DNA of 64,000 nt, from assembly GCA_024643545.1 (NCBI GenBank), contig JAHEMR010000034.1:108271-172270 (forward strand). The letters run 5' to 3'. Source of the stretch: Crocinitomicaceae bacterium (GTDB lineage: Bacteria > Bacteroidota > Bacteroidia > Flavobacteriales_D > Crocinitomicaceae). Numbering within the stretch: position 1 is the stretch's first letter; each line of letters opens with the position of its first letter. Both the position numbers and the translations under genes were made by a program. Under the pieces are notes generated by a model. That model was not told where the DNA came from and did not search any database. It saw only the letters and a program-made list of their open reading frames with translations. Shown one piece after another: positions 54,849 to 63,903 of the stretch.

Positions 54849-55277
54849 CTATAAATAAAGTGACAATAGGATAACAAGAAAGATAATACACGCATAAATC
54901 ACATACAATTGCATATTATTCACGGATGGGGAATTTGATGCGCTTACCTGTTTTTTAGGTGGCACATTAACGTGTTCCGTTTCTACTTTTCTTTCCTTCC
55001 GTACTTCAGTGGAATTATTGGATTGAGCCGGGATAAATTCCTCCCAAGAAAAGGTGTAATTCTGACCAAAACGCACGCGGTCTCCCCTTTTTAATAACTG
55101 AAAACCATTCAATCGTCTATTGTTCACGAACGTTCCTTGTTCGGAATTTAGGTCCGTGATAAAAACGTTTCCCGATGAATCACAAAACAACTCTAAATGG
55201 TAAGGGGCGATGTCAACGGACTCAATGACTAATTGATTGTCTTTGGCACCACCAATACGAAGGTGAATCTTATTCAT
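54849..55277 (-). CDS. FHA-domain protein with C-terminal membrane anchor
   Basis: A 142-residue protein; ATG at 55277 (an in-frame TTG lies 9 bp upstream). Residues 1-85 are an FHA domain (IAPYHLELFCDSSGNVFITD, LNSEQGTFVNNRRLN, KRGDRVRFGQNYTFSW), though the usual SRxH motif is replaced by APYH. A Lys/Glu/Pro linker and a C-terminal helix (MQLYVIYACIIFLVILLSLYL-like, residues ~122-142) suggest a tail anchor. FHA domains bind phosphothreonine peptides; the kinase is not visible. It is divergent from parA. Confidence 0.8.
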   Translation of the reverse strand: MNKIHLRIGGAKDNQLVIESVDIAPYHLELFCDSSGNVFITDLNSEQGTFVNNRRLNGFQLLKRGDRVRFGQNYTFSWEEFIPAQSNNSTEVRKERKVETEHVNVPPKKQVSASNSPSVNNMQLYVIYACIIFLVILLSLYL

Positions 55278-55299
55278 GGCATTCAAGTTAAAATCTAAT

Positions 55300-55307
55300 C
55301 AAAGATA
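55300..55307 (-). promoter_or_regulatory. -7 box of the FHA gene
   Basis: The minus strand reads TATCTTTG, matching TAnnTTTG, 22 bp before the ATG at 55277. Confidence 0.6.
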
Positions 55308-55458
55308 CGAATATCCAAAACAACTTCTTTACATTTCGATCAAAACATCCTTGAGTGAGCCAGAAAAGTTAAAAAAATGGTGTTTGGTTAATAAGTTCCT
55401 GCTGGAAATTGTGAAACCAAAGGCTACAACTCGTAATTTTATGATTCAGAAAAATCGA

Positions 55459-56271
55459 ATGGGAAAAATAATTGCGATAGCGAACCAGAAAGGTGGAGTT
55501 GGAAAAACAACAACGACTATAAATTTAGGTGGATGTTTGGGTGTGCTTGAGTATAAAACGTTGATTATCGATGCCGACCCACAGGCAAATTCAACGTCGG
55601 GAACAGGCTTCGACCCTAAAAATGTCAAGAACATCTATGACTGCTTAGTAAACGGACTACATCCTAGGGATGTAATTTTATCTACCAATAATCCCAATTT
55701 AGACATCCTTCCTTCTCATTTAGATTTGGTGGGAGCTGAATTAGAAATGATTAACCTTCCAAATCGAGAGTATTTGTTAAAAAACACCTTGGAAAAGGTG
55801 AAAGATGATTATGATTTTATTTTGATCGACTGCTCTCCTTCACTTGGATTGATTACCGTCAATTCCCTTGTTGCAGCTGATTCCGTGATGATTCCTGTTC
55901 AGTGTGAGTACTTTGCGCTTGAAGGATTAAGTAAGTTGTTGAATACGATAAAAATTGTGCAAGGACGATTGAATCCCGAACTAGAAATCGAAGGAATGGT
56001 CTTAACCATGTATGACACCCGATTGCGTTTGGCAAATCAAGTGGTGGACGAAGTGAAAACACATTTTCAAGAATTGGTATTCGATACGGTCATCCACCGA
56101 AACACAACTCTGAGCGAAGCTTCGAGCCATGGAACCACGGTAATCATGCACGATGCTTCCTCAAAAGGATCTATAAATTACCTTAACTTTGCCCGCGAAT
56201 TGTTACAGAAAAACGATTTAACCAAAATTGGCAACGACGATAAAATAATTGAGATTGATCATGAGCTCTAA
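55459..56271 (+). CDS. parA: ParA/Soj chromosome-partition ATPase
   Basis: A 270-residue protein beginning MGKIIAIANQKGGVGKTTTT, so the deviant Walker A motif starts at residue 11; the upstream in-frame codons lack family similarity. Further motifs are IIDADPQANSTSGTGFD and DFILIDCSPSLGLITVNSL. It works with ParB to segregate the chromosome origin. The stop overlaps the parB start, and the two head a conserved block. Confidence 0.95.
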   Translation: MGKIIAIANQKGGVGKTTTTINLGGCLGVLEYKTLIIDADPQANSTSGTGFDPKNVKNIYDCLVNGLHPRDVILSTNNPNLDILPSHLDLVGAELEMINLPNREYLLKNTLEKVKDDYDFILIDCSPSLGLITVNSLVAADSVMIPVQCEYFALEGLSKLLNTIKIVQGRLNPELEIEGMVLTMYDTRLRLANQVVDEVKTHFQELVFDTVIHRNTTLSEASSHGTTVIMHDASSKGSINYLNFARELLQKNDLTKIGNDDKIIEIDHEL

Positions 56272-57148
56272 TTCGAAAAAGCAGCCCGCATTAGGACGTG
56301 GGTTAAGTGCCTTATTACAAAACTCGGATACAGACATCACTTCGATGAGTGGAGCAACTGTTGGATCCGTTTCGATGATTGATATTCAATTGATCGAAGC
56401 AAATCCATTCAATCCACGAACACATTTTGAAAAAGATGCATTGGAAGAATTGCGTTTGTCTATTTTGACTCATGGAATTATTCAACCATTGACCGTTCGA
56501 AAACTCGGAAGAGACCGATACCAATTGATTTCCGGTGAACGTCGTTTTCGTGCTTCCCAACTCGCTGGACTAAAAGAAGTTCCGGCGTATATTCGTATTG
56601 CGAATGACCAAACCATGTTGGAAATGGCCTTAGTTGAAAATATTCAACGTGAGGATTTAAATGCCATCGAAGTAGCCATTTCCTACGAACGACTGATTGA
56701 CGAATGCAAATTGACACAAGAGCAATTGAGTGAAAAAGTTGCGAAGTCAAGGTCACACATAGCAAACCATATTCGTTTGTTGAAATTACCTGCTGTAATT
56801 CAAGCCGGGGTACGTGATCAAGTAATTAGTATGGGGCATGCACGTGCTTTATTGAGCATTGCCAATGAAAGCGAACAATTAAAGGCTTATCAACAAATCA
56901 TTGATGATTCACTTTCGGTGAGAGCAGTTGAACAATTGGTGAAACCAACTACTTCCACTACTCCAACAAAAGCTAAAAGTGAAAAAGTAAGCTTGACATC
57001 TACCGAATCAGTTTTCGCTTCTTTTCTGAGCGATAAATTGGGAACGAAAGTGACCATCGATAAGTCTGACGCTGGAAAAGGAAAAGTTCAGGTTCATTTC
57101 AAATCAGAAGCTGAATTGAACCGAGTAATGGCACTTTTGAATAAATAA
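56261..57148 (+). CDS. parB: ParB/Spo0J partition protein
   Basis: A 295-residue protein (ATG at 56261, overlapping parA). It begins with the ParB start signature KKQPALGRGLSALLQ, then has VSMIDIQLIEANPFNPRTHF, the CTP-binding GERRFRASQ motif and ENIQREDLNAIE, then a helix-turn-helix (LTQEQLSEKVAKSRSHIANH) and a C-terminal dimer domain. Binds parS and slides as a CTP clamp. No parS site was identified by eye. Confidence 0.95.
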   Translation: MSSNSKKQPALGRGLSALLQNSDTDITSMSGATVGSVSMIDIQLIEANPFNPRTHFEKDALEELRLSILTHGIIQPLTVRKLGRDRYQLISGERRFRASQLAGLKEVPAYIRIANDQTMLEMALVENIQREDLNAIEVAISYERLIDECKLTQEQLSEKVAKSRSHIANHIRLLKLPAVIQAGVRDQVISMGHARALLSIANESEQLKAYQQIIDDSLSVRAVEQLVKPTTSTTPTKAKSEKVSLTSTESVFASFLSDKLGTKVTIDKSDAGKGKVQVHFKSEAELNRVMALLNK

Positions 57149-57693
57149 TGTTTCGTTTCCTTTTCTTATTCCTTTTATGCATCCACCTTTCAGGTTGGAC
57201 TCAACCGCTTTTGGTAAAGCGAGACAGCTTGCCGGAATTTAAAAAAGTGATGTTGCTATCGGCTGTGGTACCAGGTGCGGGGCAGGTTTATAATAGCATG
57301 CACCGTGAAAATGGACCAAAACATGCCTTTTGGAAAGTTCCGCTCATTTATGCCGGACTTGGAGCAACTGGTTATTTTTTAACTGTCAACAATCAAACGC
57401 AAAAGTCCTTGAAGTTAGAATACCAAAACCGTATGGACAATGTTGCGGCATTAAATCCCAAGTGGGAATTATACGACGATCAAGCTGTTTTAAGTTTGTA
57501 TCAATCCTACCTAAACAAAAGAGATATGTCCATTCTTGGTTGTGCAGCCGTTTATTTTATTCAAATTGCTGAAGCTGGTGTGGAAGCTCATTTTTTACAT
57601 TTCGATGTTAGCGACCAACTCACCATTCAGGCTAGTCCAACACTGTTTGGACCAACTTCCGCAGGAATTCACCTCAGTTTGCAGTTTCGTTAA
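57148..57693 (+). CDS. DUF5683 envelope protein
   Basis: A 181-residue protein with signal peptide (ending LSGWTQ) and the DUF5683 signature VMLLSAVVPGAGQVYNSMHR, followed by hydrophobic helices (KVPLIYAGLGATGYFLTVN). Its ATG overlaps the parB TAA. The family is conserved next to parB and dapB in Bacteroidota; the function is unknown. Confidence 0.87.
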   Translation: MFRFLFLFLLCIHLSGWTQPLLVKRDSLPEFKKVMLLSAVVPGAGQVYNSMHRENGPKHAFWKVPLIYAGLGATGYFLTVNNQTQKSLKLEYQNRMDNVAALNPKWELYDDQAVLSLYQSYLNKRDMSILGCAAVYFIQIAEAGVEAHFLHFDVSDQLTIQASPTLFGPTSAGIHLSLQFR

Positions 57694-57704
57694 AGTGAAA
57701 AACG

Positions 57705-57712
57705 TATTTTTG
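57705..57712 (+). promoter_or_regulatory. -7 box of dapB
   Basis: TATTTTTG, an exact TAnnTTTG, 5 bp before the dapB ATG, implying a very short leader. Read-through from parAB is also likely. Confidence 0.45.
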
Positions 57713-57717
57713 TTACC

Positions 57718-58428
57718 ATGAAGATTGGATTAATTGGGTACGGAAAAATGGGGAAAGCGATTGAAGCCATTGCTGTAGAGCGCGGACATGAAATTACCGC
57801 ACGTGTAAACCGTGAACATCCCATCCAAGAAGTTAATTGGGAAGAAGTCGATGTAGCGATTGAATTTACCCAACCCGATCTTGCAGTACAACACATGGAA
57901 ACCTGCATGAAAAACCATACACCAGTTGTTGTTGGTACCACTGCTTGGCAAAACGATTTACCGAAAGTCAATCAATTGGTTACTGAATTAAATGGTTCCC
58001 TATTGCATGCTAGTAATTTCAGTGTTGGTGTAAACATCTTCTTTGAAATCAACCGGAAATTAGCCGAGATCATGAATAAGCATCGGGAATACCAGGTTAG
58101 CATGGAAGAAATTCACCACGTCCAAAAATTAGATGCACCAAGTGGCACAGCTGTAAGTTTGGCAAATGACATTATTTCCGCTCACCATCAATACACCGAT
58201 TGGCAATTAGCGACGGAACATGAAACGGAAAATAGCATTTCCATCAATGCCGTGCGCGAACCAAATGTTCCAGGAACGCATGAAGTAAGCTACGTTTCTT
58301 CTGTAGACACCATCCGAATCGAACACATTGCACATAACCGTACCGGCTTTGCATTAGGAGCCGTATTAGCCGCCGAATTTCTACTTGGAAAAGAAGGCAT
58401 ATTTACCATGAAGGACGTTTTAAACTAA
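57718..58428 (+). CDS. dapB: 4-hydroxy-tetrahydrodipicolinate reductase
   Basis: A 236-residue enzyme with the N-terminal NAD(P)-binding motif IGYGKMGKAIEAIAVERG and the active-site EEIHHVQKLDAPSGTAVSL block. It reduces the dipicolinate precursor in the diaminopimelate/lysine pathway, feeding peptidoglycan. It is followed at 8 bp by lepB. Confidence 0.95.
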   Translation: MKIGLIGYGKMGKAIEAIAVERGHEITARVNREHPIQEVNWEEVDVAIEFTQPDLAVQHMETCMKNHTPVVVGTTAWQNDLPKVNQLVTELNGSLLHASNFSVGVNIFFEINRKLAEIMNKHREYQVSMEEIHHVQKLDAPSGTAVSLANDIISAHHQYTDWQLATEHETENSISINAVREPNVPGTHEVSYVSSVDTIRIEHIAHNRTGFALGAVLAAEFLLGKEGIFTMKDVLN

Positions 58429-58435
58429 AGATATT

Positions 58436-60319
58436 ATGAGTTTTTTCTATTTCTACCTATTGATTTTAGTTCACCCATATTTAGCGATGTGGTGGAAGAG
58501 TTTTCCGAAAGCTGGACATAAGTCTTGGGAAGCATTGATTCCGGGATACAATTATTTCGTTGTGTTCAAAATGACATCCAACAAACCATGGTGGTCGCTT
58601 TTACTGGTATTTCCAGGTGTACATTTAGCCATGTGGATGGTCGCAAACGTGAGCTACATTCGTCGATTCGGTTATTTTTCATTCACGGATACACTTCAAG
58701 GAATTTTCTTTCCTTATTTAATCATGGCTAAGATTGCCAATTCAGAAGCTACTTTTGGAAATGAAACCAACTGGTCTAATTCTCGCGAAGTTGAAATTAG
58801 AAAATGGGGGGATCACATTGTTTTGTTCATGTGTTTGCCTGTAATTGGACACATTCTTGCGTTGGCATTAGATATGGTTAGCCGGGATAAGCCAGGAGAA
58901 AAAACACGCGTAAAAGAATGGGGAGATTCATTTTTATGGGCACTCGTCGCTGCAAGTGTCATACGCACGTATGTATTTGAACCTTTTCAAATTCCAACAG
59001 GATCGATGGAGAAAACCATGTTGGTTGGAGACTTTTTGTTTGTAAACAAATTAGCATACGGTCCAAAAGTTCCGGTGACTCCCCTATCTTATCCATTGGT
59101 GCACAACATTGTTCCTTTCGTCAACATTAAATCCTATACGACTTTTGAAAAAGGAACATACACGAGACTTCCTGGTTACCGAAAAATCAACCGCAACGAT
59201 GTCGTTGTATTTAATTATCCTTCTGGTGATACGGCGATTGTCGATCCACGCACACCGAACGGACTCATGGGACACGATTACCATGGAATTGTGAATGAAG
59301 AGGCACGTTACCTATTCGAATCCTCTGAAGAAATTCAATCCAAGGTGATTCAAATGAGGAACATGATGCAACAACAGAAAGTTTCCTCTGAAAAAATTGA
59401 CAGTACCATCGGTTCACAGATGTACAGTCTATTCATTGAAACACATGAGCAATGGAAAAAGAAAGCACGCGCAAAATTGGCCGCTGGAGAATTCCCTGGT
59501 GGTCCTGAAAACCACGTTGGATTACCGGAGAAACATGGTGGACTTACCTTTAGACCAGTTGATAAAAGAGAAAACTACATTAAGCGTTGCGTTGGACTCC
59601 CAGGTGATGTGTTGCGTGTTGAGAATTCAGTATTGTACGTGAATGGAAAACCATCCAAAATAACACCCGGGCAATGCTTGAAATACACCATTGAAAAATC
59701 CAAAGTTCAATTTCCATCCGCAAGTGAAATGATGGCGCGATATGGATTAGAAAATGCTCCTGATGGAACACGCACTGATTTCGAATCCAGAGAGGCCGAC
59801 GTGTATACATTAACTTTGACAAAAAGTGAAAAAGCACGCATTGAAAAAGACTTCCATATCAAACTTTCCACGTATTTAATGCCGGCATACCGTCATAAAA
59901 AAGGATACACGCCAACATCAATGGAGCGTATCGCAAACCTCAGTTACTTTCCGAAAGACTTTAATGTAAACAACACACCTACAGACTTCCAAGAGTTCAG
60001 GGTACCACGTAAAGGACAAAAAATCAAGTTGACAGCAGTAAATATACCTTGGTACCGACGAATTATTACAGCTTACGAAGGACATCAATTAAAAGAAACG
60101 AAAGCTGGAATTTTCATTGATGGAAAAAAAGTAACATCGTATACTTTTGGACTTAATTATTACTGGCTAATGGGAGACAATCGCTACAATTCCGCAGATT
60201 CACGCGTATGGGGATTTGTGCCGGAAGATCACATTGTTGGTAGAGCTTCGCTTGTCTGGTTCTCTAAAAGCGCTTACATGGGAATCCGTTGGAATCGAAT
60301 CATGAAGATGATTGATTGA
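58436..60319 (+). CDS. lepB: Signal peptidase I, large Bacteroidota form
   Basis: A 627-residue membrane peptidase, about twice the E. coli length. The first ~150 residues are extra N-terminal membrane helices with DUF5684-like sequence (AGHKSWEALIPGYNYFVVFK). The S26 core has catalytic Ser190 in QIPTGSMEKTML and Lys383 in YIKRCVGLPGDVLRV, with about 190 residues between them, against about 55 in E. coli. MGDNRYNSADSRVWGFVPED is near residue 579. Cleaves signal peptides, which the many exported proteins here carry. It overlaps the WbqC-like gene by 4 bp. Confidence 0.93.
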   Translation: MSFFYFYLLILVHPYLAMWWKSFPKAGHKSWEALIPGYNYFVVFKMTSNKPWWSLLLVFPGVHLAMWMVANVSYIRRFGYFSFTDTLQGIFFPYLIMAKIANSEATFGNETNWSNSREVEIRKWGDHIVLFMCLPVIGHILALALDMVSRDKPGEKTRVKEWGDSFLWALVAASVIRTYVFEPFQIPTGSMEKTMLVGDFLFVNKLAYGPKVPVTPLSYPLVHNIVPFVNIKSYTTFEKGTYTRLPGYRKINRNDVVVFNYPSGDTAIVDPRTPNGLMGHDYHGIVNEEARYLFESSEEIQSKVIQMRNMMQQQKVSSEKIDSTIGSQMYSLFIETHEQWKKKARAKLAAGEFPGGPENHVGLPEKHGGLTFRPVDKRENYIKRCVGLPGDVLRVENSVLYVNGKPSKITPGQCLKYTIEKSKVQFPSASEMMARYGLENAPDGTRTDFESREADVYTLTLTKSEKARIEKDFHIKLSTYLMPAYRHKKGYTPTSMERIANLSYFPKDFNVNNTPTDFQEFRVPRKGQKIKLTAVNIPWYRRIITAYEGHQLKETKAGIFIDGKKVTSYTFGLNYYWLMGDNRYNSADSRVWGFVPEDHIVGRASLVWFSKSAYMGIRWNRIMKMID

Positions 60320-60918
60320 TGTCTGTTTTTCCAACAGCCTATTTTCCGTCAATTGCTTACCTGCGTTCTTTCTTTCACGATAAAGAAGCGCGAATTGAAA
60401 TGCACGAACATTTCCAAAAGCAGACCATTCGTACGCGTTGTGAAATCTTAACAGCAAATGGAATCCTTCGTCTTAGCATTCCCACCCTACATGAAAGTGG
60501 ACGTAAAATTCCTATGAACGAAGTCAAAATCGACCATTCAGGAACATGGAAAAATGATCATTGGCGAGCAATTACCAGCGCATATGCACTCGCTCCGTAT
60601 TATGATGATTATGCGTTTGAAATGAAAGAAATCATTTTTGCAAACGATGTGTTTTTATGGGAAAAGAATGCACGATGCTTGAGATTAATGGAAACTGTTT
60701 TGGACAAGCCACTTTCCATTCAATACACTGAGTCGTTCGAAGGAATTAGCGGTGATCAATCGAAAAACGCTTATTTAAAACATGATCAATGGGAACAGGA
60801 AGACTATCAGCAAGTTTTTTCTTACGACAAAGCATTTAGTCCTAATTTATCGATGGTTGACCTACTCTTCAATGAAGGTCCATTTTGTAGAAAGTGGATT
60901 TTACCTTCCGAAGATTAA
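60316..60918 (+). CDS. WbqC-family protein
   Basis: A 200-residue protein beginning FPTAYFPSIAYLRSFFHDKE, the WbqC signature, with TIRTRCEILTANG and LSIPT following. The family is linked to polysaccharide biosynthesis but its reaction is not known. It overlaps lepB (ATGA) and ends the parA-to-wbqC block; its 3' end overlaps the convergent gene by 18 bp. Confidence 0.87.
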   Translation: MMSVFPTAYFPSIAYLRSFFHDKEARIEMHEHFQKQTIRTRCEILTANGILRLSIPTLHESGRKIPMNEVKIDHSGTWKNDHWRAITSAYALAPYYDDYAFEMKEIIFANDVFLWEKNARCLRLMETVLDKPLSIQYTESFEGISGDQSKNAYLKHDQWEQEDYQQVFSYDKAFSPNLSMVDLLFNEGPFCRKWILPSED

Positions 60919-61869
60919 TCCGTGACCAGCTTTCGACTGGAACAACTTATTCCATTTCACTTGAATCACTGTTGGATTCATCATGTTTCCATCCGTAATC
61001 ACTAAGTCTCCGTTCTTTTTAAACGTCATAGCAGATGGATTTGAAAACATCGTTTTATCAAGAGTAGTAAAGTTGACTATCTCGCCAAACTGATTAAAAA
61101 CAACGAGTGAATGATCTACGCGAGATAGGACATAGATTTCGTTGGTTTTTGGATGAACAGCAATGGCGGATGGTGTGAAATTCATTGATTCCAAGGTGTC
61201 ATCGGAAATGCTTAAATCCGAATGAGGCGCAATTAACTTATTTTGAATAGCAAACGCTTCAATATCCTCACCGGAAATAGAAAAGAGCGGTTGCGTATTT
61301 AGTTTTCGTTGATTTAAGTTGTAAGCGTATACAGAACTACTGCTATATCCCTCCGTTCGTTCTTCATTTGACGACATCAAAAATAAGCGGTGTGATTCCT
61401 GGTGAAAACAAACACTTGTCGCTTCAAACTGCTCATTTTCCAAATTTAAAGTTGTTAATGAAGCTTGATCGTAGGGAGCATGTAGAAAGTGAATGTGTTT
61501 TGCATCGTCCACCAACAATAGTGTAGAATCAACTGTTGAAACGTTGCAGATTTTCGAACCTAAGTCCCAAGATAAAAATGGAGAAACACTATTTGCATCC
61601 ATGTCATACATGAAAAGCGAACCGTTTTTTTCATCTAATCCAATTAAATGAGTAGAATCTAATAAGGTTACATCTGAAAACGGTTGGACTCCCATTGGAA
61701 GTGTTTGCACAGAATTCGGGTGCTGCAAGTCGAAATACCCATCTTCTTTTTGAAAGTTCGTTGCTTTTTTGACGTAGTAATTTTCCACTCCAACTTTTTG
61801 CAAAGAACGCGCAGCAATGAAAGACATTGTTGCTAAAACAAACGAAAAGAAGTACTGTTTTTTGTTCAT
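60901..61869 (-). CDS. Exported protein of unknown function, propeller-like
   Basis: A 322-residue protein (ATG at 61869, 8 bp after a -7 box) with an N-terminal hydrophobic segment (YFFSFVLATMSFIAA). Repeated blade-like segments are visible (LIGLDEKNGSLFMYDMDANS, STLLLVDDAKHIHFLHAP, PKTNEIYVLSRVDHSLVVFN), suggesting a beta-propeller of the SdiA-regulated/YncE-like kind. The blades contain no enzyme motif that I can name. Confidence 0.7.
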   Translation of the reverse strand: MNKKQYFFSFVLATMSFIAARSLQKVGVENYYVKKATNFQKEDGYFDLQHPNSVQTLPMGVQPFSDVTLLDSTHLIGLDEKNGSLFMYDMDANSVSPFLSWDLGSKICNVSTVDSTLLLVDDAKHIHFLHAPYDQASLTTLNLENEQFEATSVCFHQESHRLFLMSSNEERTEGYSSSSVYAYNLNQRKLNTQPLFSISGEDIEAFAIQNKLIAPHSDLSISDDTLESMNFTPSAIAVHPKTNEIYVLSRVDHSLVVFNQFGEIVNFTTLDKTMFSNPSAMTFKKNGDLVITDGNMMNPTVIQVKWNKLFQSKAGHGLIFGR

Positions 61870-61877
61870 GGTTAGAA

Positions 61878-61885
61878 CAAATTTA
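61878..61885 (-). promoter_or_regulatory. -7 box of the propeller-like gene
   Basis: The minus strand reads TAAATTTG, matching TAnnTTTG, 8 bp before the ATG at 61869. It rules out the in-frame start at 61911. Confidence 0.5.
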
Positions 61886-61928
61886 AGAGAAAAATCGCGT
61901 ATTTTTATCATCCATTAAAAAATTGTTC

Positions 61929-62438
61929 ATGAGCTATTGTGAATATTGTCGAAAACTACCACCAGGCAACATCCATCGTGAATATCACGACACGAAATAT
62001 GGGGTGAAAATTTCCGATGATTTCGCACTTTTTGGACGCCTCATATTAGAAATAAATCAAGCTGGATTAAGCTGGGACATCATTCTCAAACGAGAGAGGG
62101 AATTTGAACGTGCCTTTGACTACTATAATTTTGAAAAGATTGCACTTTATTCCGAAGTGGATATCGAGCGACTCATGAACGACAAAGGAATTATACGTCA
62201 TCGAAAAAAAATTGAAGCCGTGATATACAATGCACAACAAGTTGTTGCGTTAAGAAAAGAATTCGGGTCCTTTTTTGCATGGATTGACTCCTCGGAAACA
62301 AAAAATAACGAAGATTGGGTTAAACTCTTCAAAAAGAACTTTAAATTTGTTGGGACGGAAATTGTAAAAGAATTTTTATTCAGCATTGGGAAATTAGAAG
62401 GTGCTCACGAAAAAGATTGTCCGAAGTATCTTCCTTAA
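61929..62438 (+). CDS. tag: DNA-3-methyladenine glycosylase I
   Basis: A 169-residue enzyme (ATG at 61929). Features shared with E. coli Tag: N-terminal Cys (SYCEYC), EYHDTKYGV, LILEINQAGLSWDIIL with the substrate-contact Glu, and the zinc His/Cys at the C terminus (AHEKDC). It removes 3-methyladenine from DNA. A weaker box (TATTTTTA) is at 61900-61907. Confidence 0.92.
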   Translation: MSYCEYCRKLPPGNIHREYHDTKYGVKISDDFALFGRLILEINQAGLSWDIILKREREFERAFDYYNFEKIALYSEVDIERLMNDKGIIRHRKKIEAVIYNAQQVVALRKEFGSFFAWIDSSETKNNEDWVKLFKKNFKFVGTEIVKEFLFSIGKLEGAHEKDCPKYLP

Positions 62439-62448
62439 AAAAAACACT

Positions 62449-63126
62449 ATGAAATCACTCATTCTTACAAGCTTTCTTTTTTTAGCTTCTTTATGTTCAT
62501 TTTCACAGGTCAGCTTTGATGGTGGAACAGGTTTTTTAAAAGGATTTGGAGCGACAAAAGGCTTTACCAATTTACATTTGGGTGTGGAAATACCAAGAGC
62601 GACTGATCAATCCATTTATGGTCGTTTTAGTTATTATTTTCCGGTGAGTGAACCTACAAGCCTTTCAACATCTGTAACGGCGAACAACATGAATACGAAT
62701 CCGTACAACCTCATTGTTAACTATAATCGATCGACGAATTATTCCATCTTTGAAGGAGGAACGCGTCGTTACATTGGGAATGATTACGATTATGGTTTTT
62801 CCGGATATTCAGGAACGAATTTCATGATCATTGTGAACAAGGTAAAAAATAACTATTCTAAATATGATGCCTCCGGTTCGATCGATTGGCAAAATAATTA
62901 TTCCTTAAGTCCAAGTGAAGAACGTGAGGGAACCGTTTTAAGCATCGCCTTAGGGCTTCAGGCAGGAGTTAAATATACTTTTCCTGCAATTGGAACGATG
63001 TATGCAGATTTGAGTGGACAATACGTTCTGTTAGGTCAAGCAAGCAATCAAACAGCCATCAGCAGTGGTTTATTATCAAACCTCTTCTTTATCTTCAATG
63101 TTGGATTTAGAAAGGATTTATATTAA
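62449..63126 (+). CDS. Outer-membrane beta-barrel-like protein of unknown function
   Basis: A 225-residue protein; the ATG at 62449 (MKSLILTSFLFLASLCSFSQ) gives a signal peptide. Alternating strands (ATDQSIYGRFSYYFPVSEPT, YADLSGQYVLLGQAS) and a C-terminal FIFNVGFRKDLY suggest a small barrel. It starts 10 bp after tag and overlaps the convergent aroK by 9 bp. Confidence 0.72.
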   Translation: MKSLILTSFLFLASLCSFSQVSFDGGTGFLKGFGATKGFTNLHLGVEIPRATDQSIYGRFSYYFPVSEPTSLSTSVTANNMNTNPYNLIVNYNRSTNYSIFEGGTRRYIGNDYDYGFSGYSGTNFMIIVNKVKNNYSKYDASGSIDWQNNYSLSPSEEREGTVLSIALGLQAGVKYTFPAIGTMYADLSGQYVLLGQASNQTAISSGLLSNLFFIFNVGFRKDLY

Positions 63127-63618
63127 TCCAAGATCTTGGAATTCTTTCACTAAATTGGTTGTGGATTGATTTCCGTTGATCACGAAATCTGCCATCTCAT
63201 AAATTTCCGCTCGTTCGTTTAACAGTCGTGTTAATTCATTTAATGGTTGACTCGTTTGCAACAGGGGCCTATTCGCATAACTTTGGATTCGGCTATTTAA
63301 TTCTTCGGGTGTCAATTTCAAATAAACCACTGTTCCGAGTTTTTTCATTTTCACCATCAGGTCGTTATAACAGGGGAATCCACCTCCAGTTGAGATCCAT
63401 TTCGCTTTCGGAGTTAACGTGTAAAAACACTCCTCTTCCATTTTACGAAAAGCAGCCTCTCCTTTGGTATTAAAAATTTCTGAAATTGATTTTCCTGTCT
63501 GAACCTTAATGTACGCATCCGTATCGAAATATGGAAGTCCACTTTGCTTAGCCAAAGTCTTTGCAAGACTCGTTTTCCCAGCACCCATCATCCCCACTAA
63601 AAAAACCATACCCTTCAA
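63118..63618 (-). CDS. aroK: Shikimate kinase
   Basis: A 166-residue kinase with Walker A GMMGAGKTS at residues 8-16, the shikimate-binding DTDAYI and FRKMEEECFY region, and STGGGFPCY. Length is typical. It phosphorylates shikimate in the chorismate pathway. It has no obvious -7 box. Confidence 0.95.
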   Translation of the reverse strand: MKGMVFLVGMMGAGKTSLAKTLAKQSGLPYFDTDAYIKVQTGKSISEIFNTKGEAAFRKMEEECFYTLTPKAKWISTGGGFPCYNDLMVKMKKLGTVVYLKLTPEELNSRIQSYANRPLLQTSQPLNELTRLLNERAEIYEMADFVINGNQSTTNLVKEFQDLGLI

Positions 63619-63691
63619 AATCTTATTTTTACTTGAAAATCAGCCTATTGGTTTTTTTTCACAATTTAATTTCAAATTTACTGCAATAATG

Positions 63692-63722
63692 TTGTGATAA
63701 CAAAAGAATAATCATATCTTTG
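63692..63722 (+). promoter_or_regulatory. Promoter of tRNA-Lys
   Basis: TTG (63692-63694), 20-bp spacer, TATCTTTG (63715-63722), a good Bacteroidota -33/-7 pair. The mature tRNA begins 14 bp after the box. Confidence 0.75.
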
Positions 63723-63736
63723 CACCCGAATTAAAT

Positions 63737-63809
63737 GATTCCGTAGCTCAGCTGGTAGAGCAATACACTTTTAATGTATGGGCCCTGGGTTCGAATCCCA
63801 GCGGGATCA
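63737..63809 (+). tRNA. tRNA-Lys, anticodon UUU
   Basis: A 73-nt cloverleaf. The acceptor stem GATTCCG pairs with CGGGATC with one T-G pair. The D arm is GCTCAGCTGGTAGAGC. The anticodon stem ATACA/TGTAT encloses CTTTTAA, so the anticodon is TTT at 63770-63772. The T arm is CTGGGTTCGAATCCCAG. CCA is not encoded. It decodes AAA and AAG lysine codons. Confidence 0.97.
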
Positions 63810-63814
63810 CAAAC

Positions 63815-63847
63815 AAAAGTCCACTTCGAAAGAAGTGGGCTTTTTTT
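63815..63847 (+). terminator. Terminator of tRNA-Lys
   Basis: GTCCACTTC, GAAA tetraloop, GAAGTGGGC (one T-G pair), then seven or more Ts. It begins right after the tRNA and should end its transcript before the insertion sequence. Confidence 0.9.
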
Positions 63848-63903
63848 GTTTTAAACGTGTTTGAAATTCATTTCAAAAAGGGATCAAGACCAAAACCTGG
63901 GGA

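Noticed and set aside
62401..62448. Earlier in-frame ATG for the barrel-like protein after tag
   Set aside because: It would overlap tag and bury the signal peptide; the ATG at 62449 gives a normal one.
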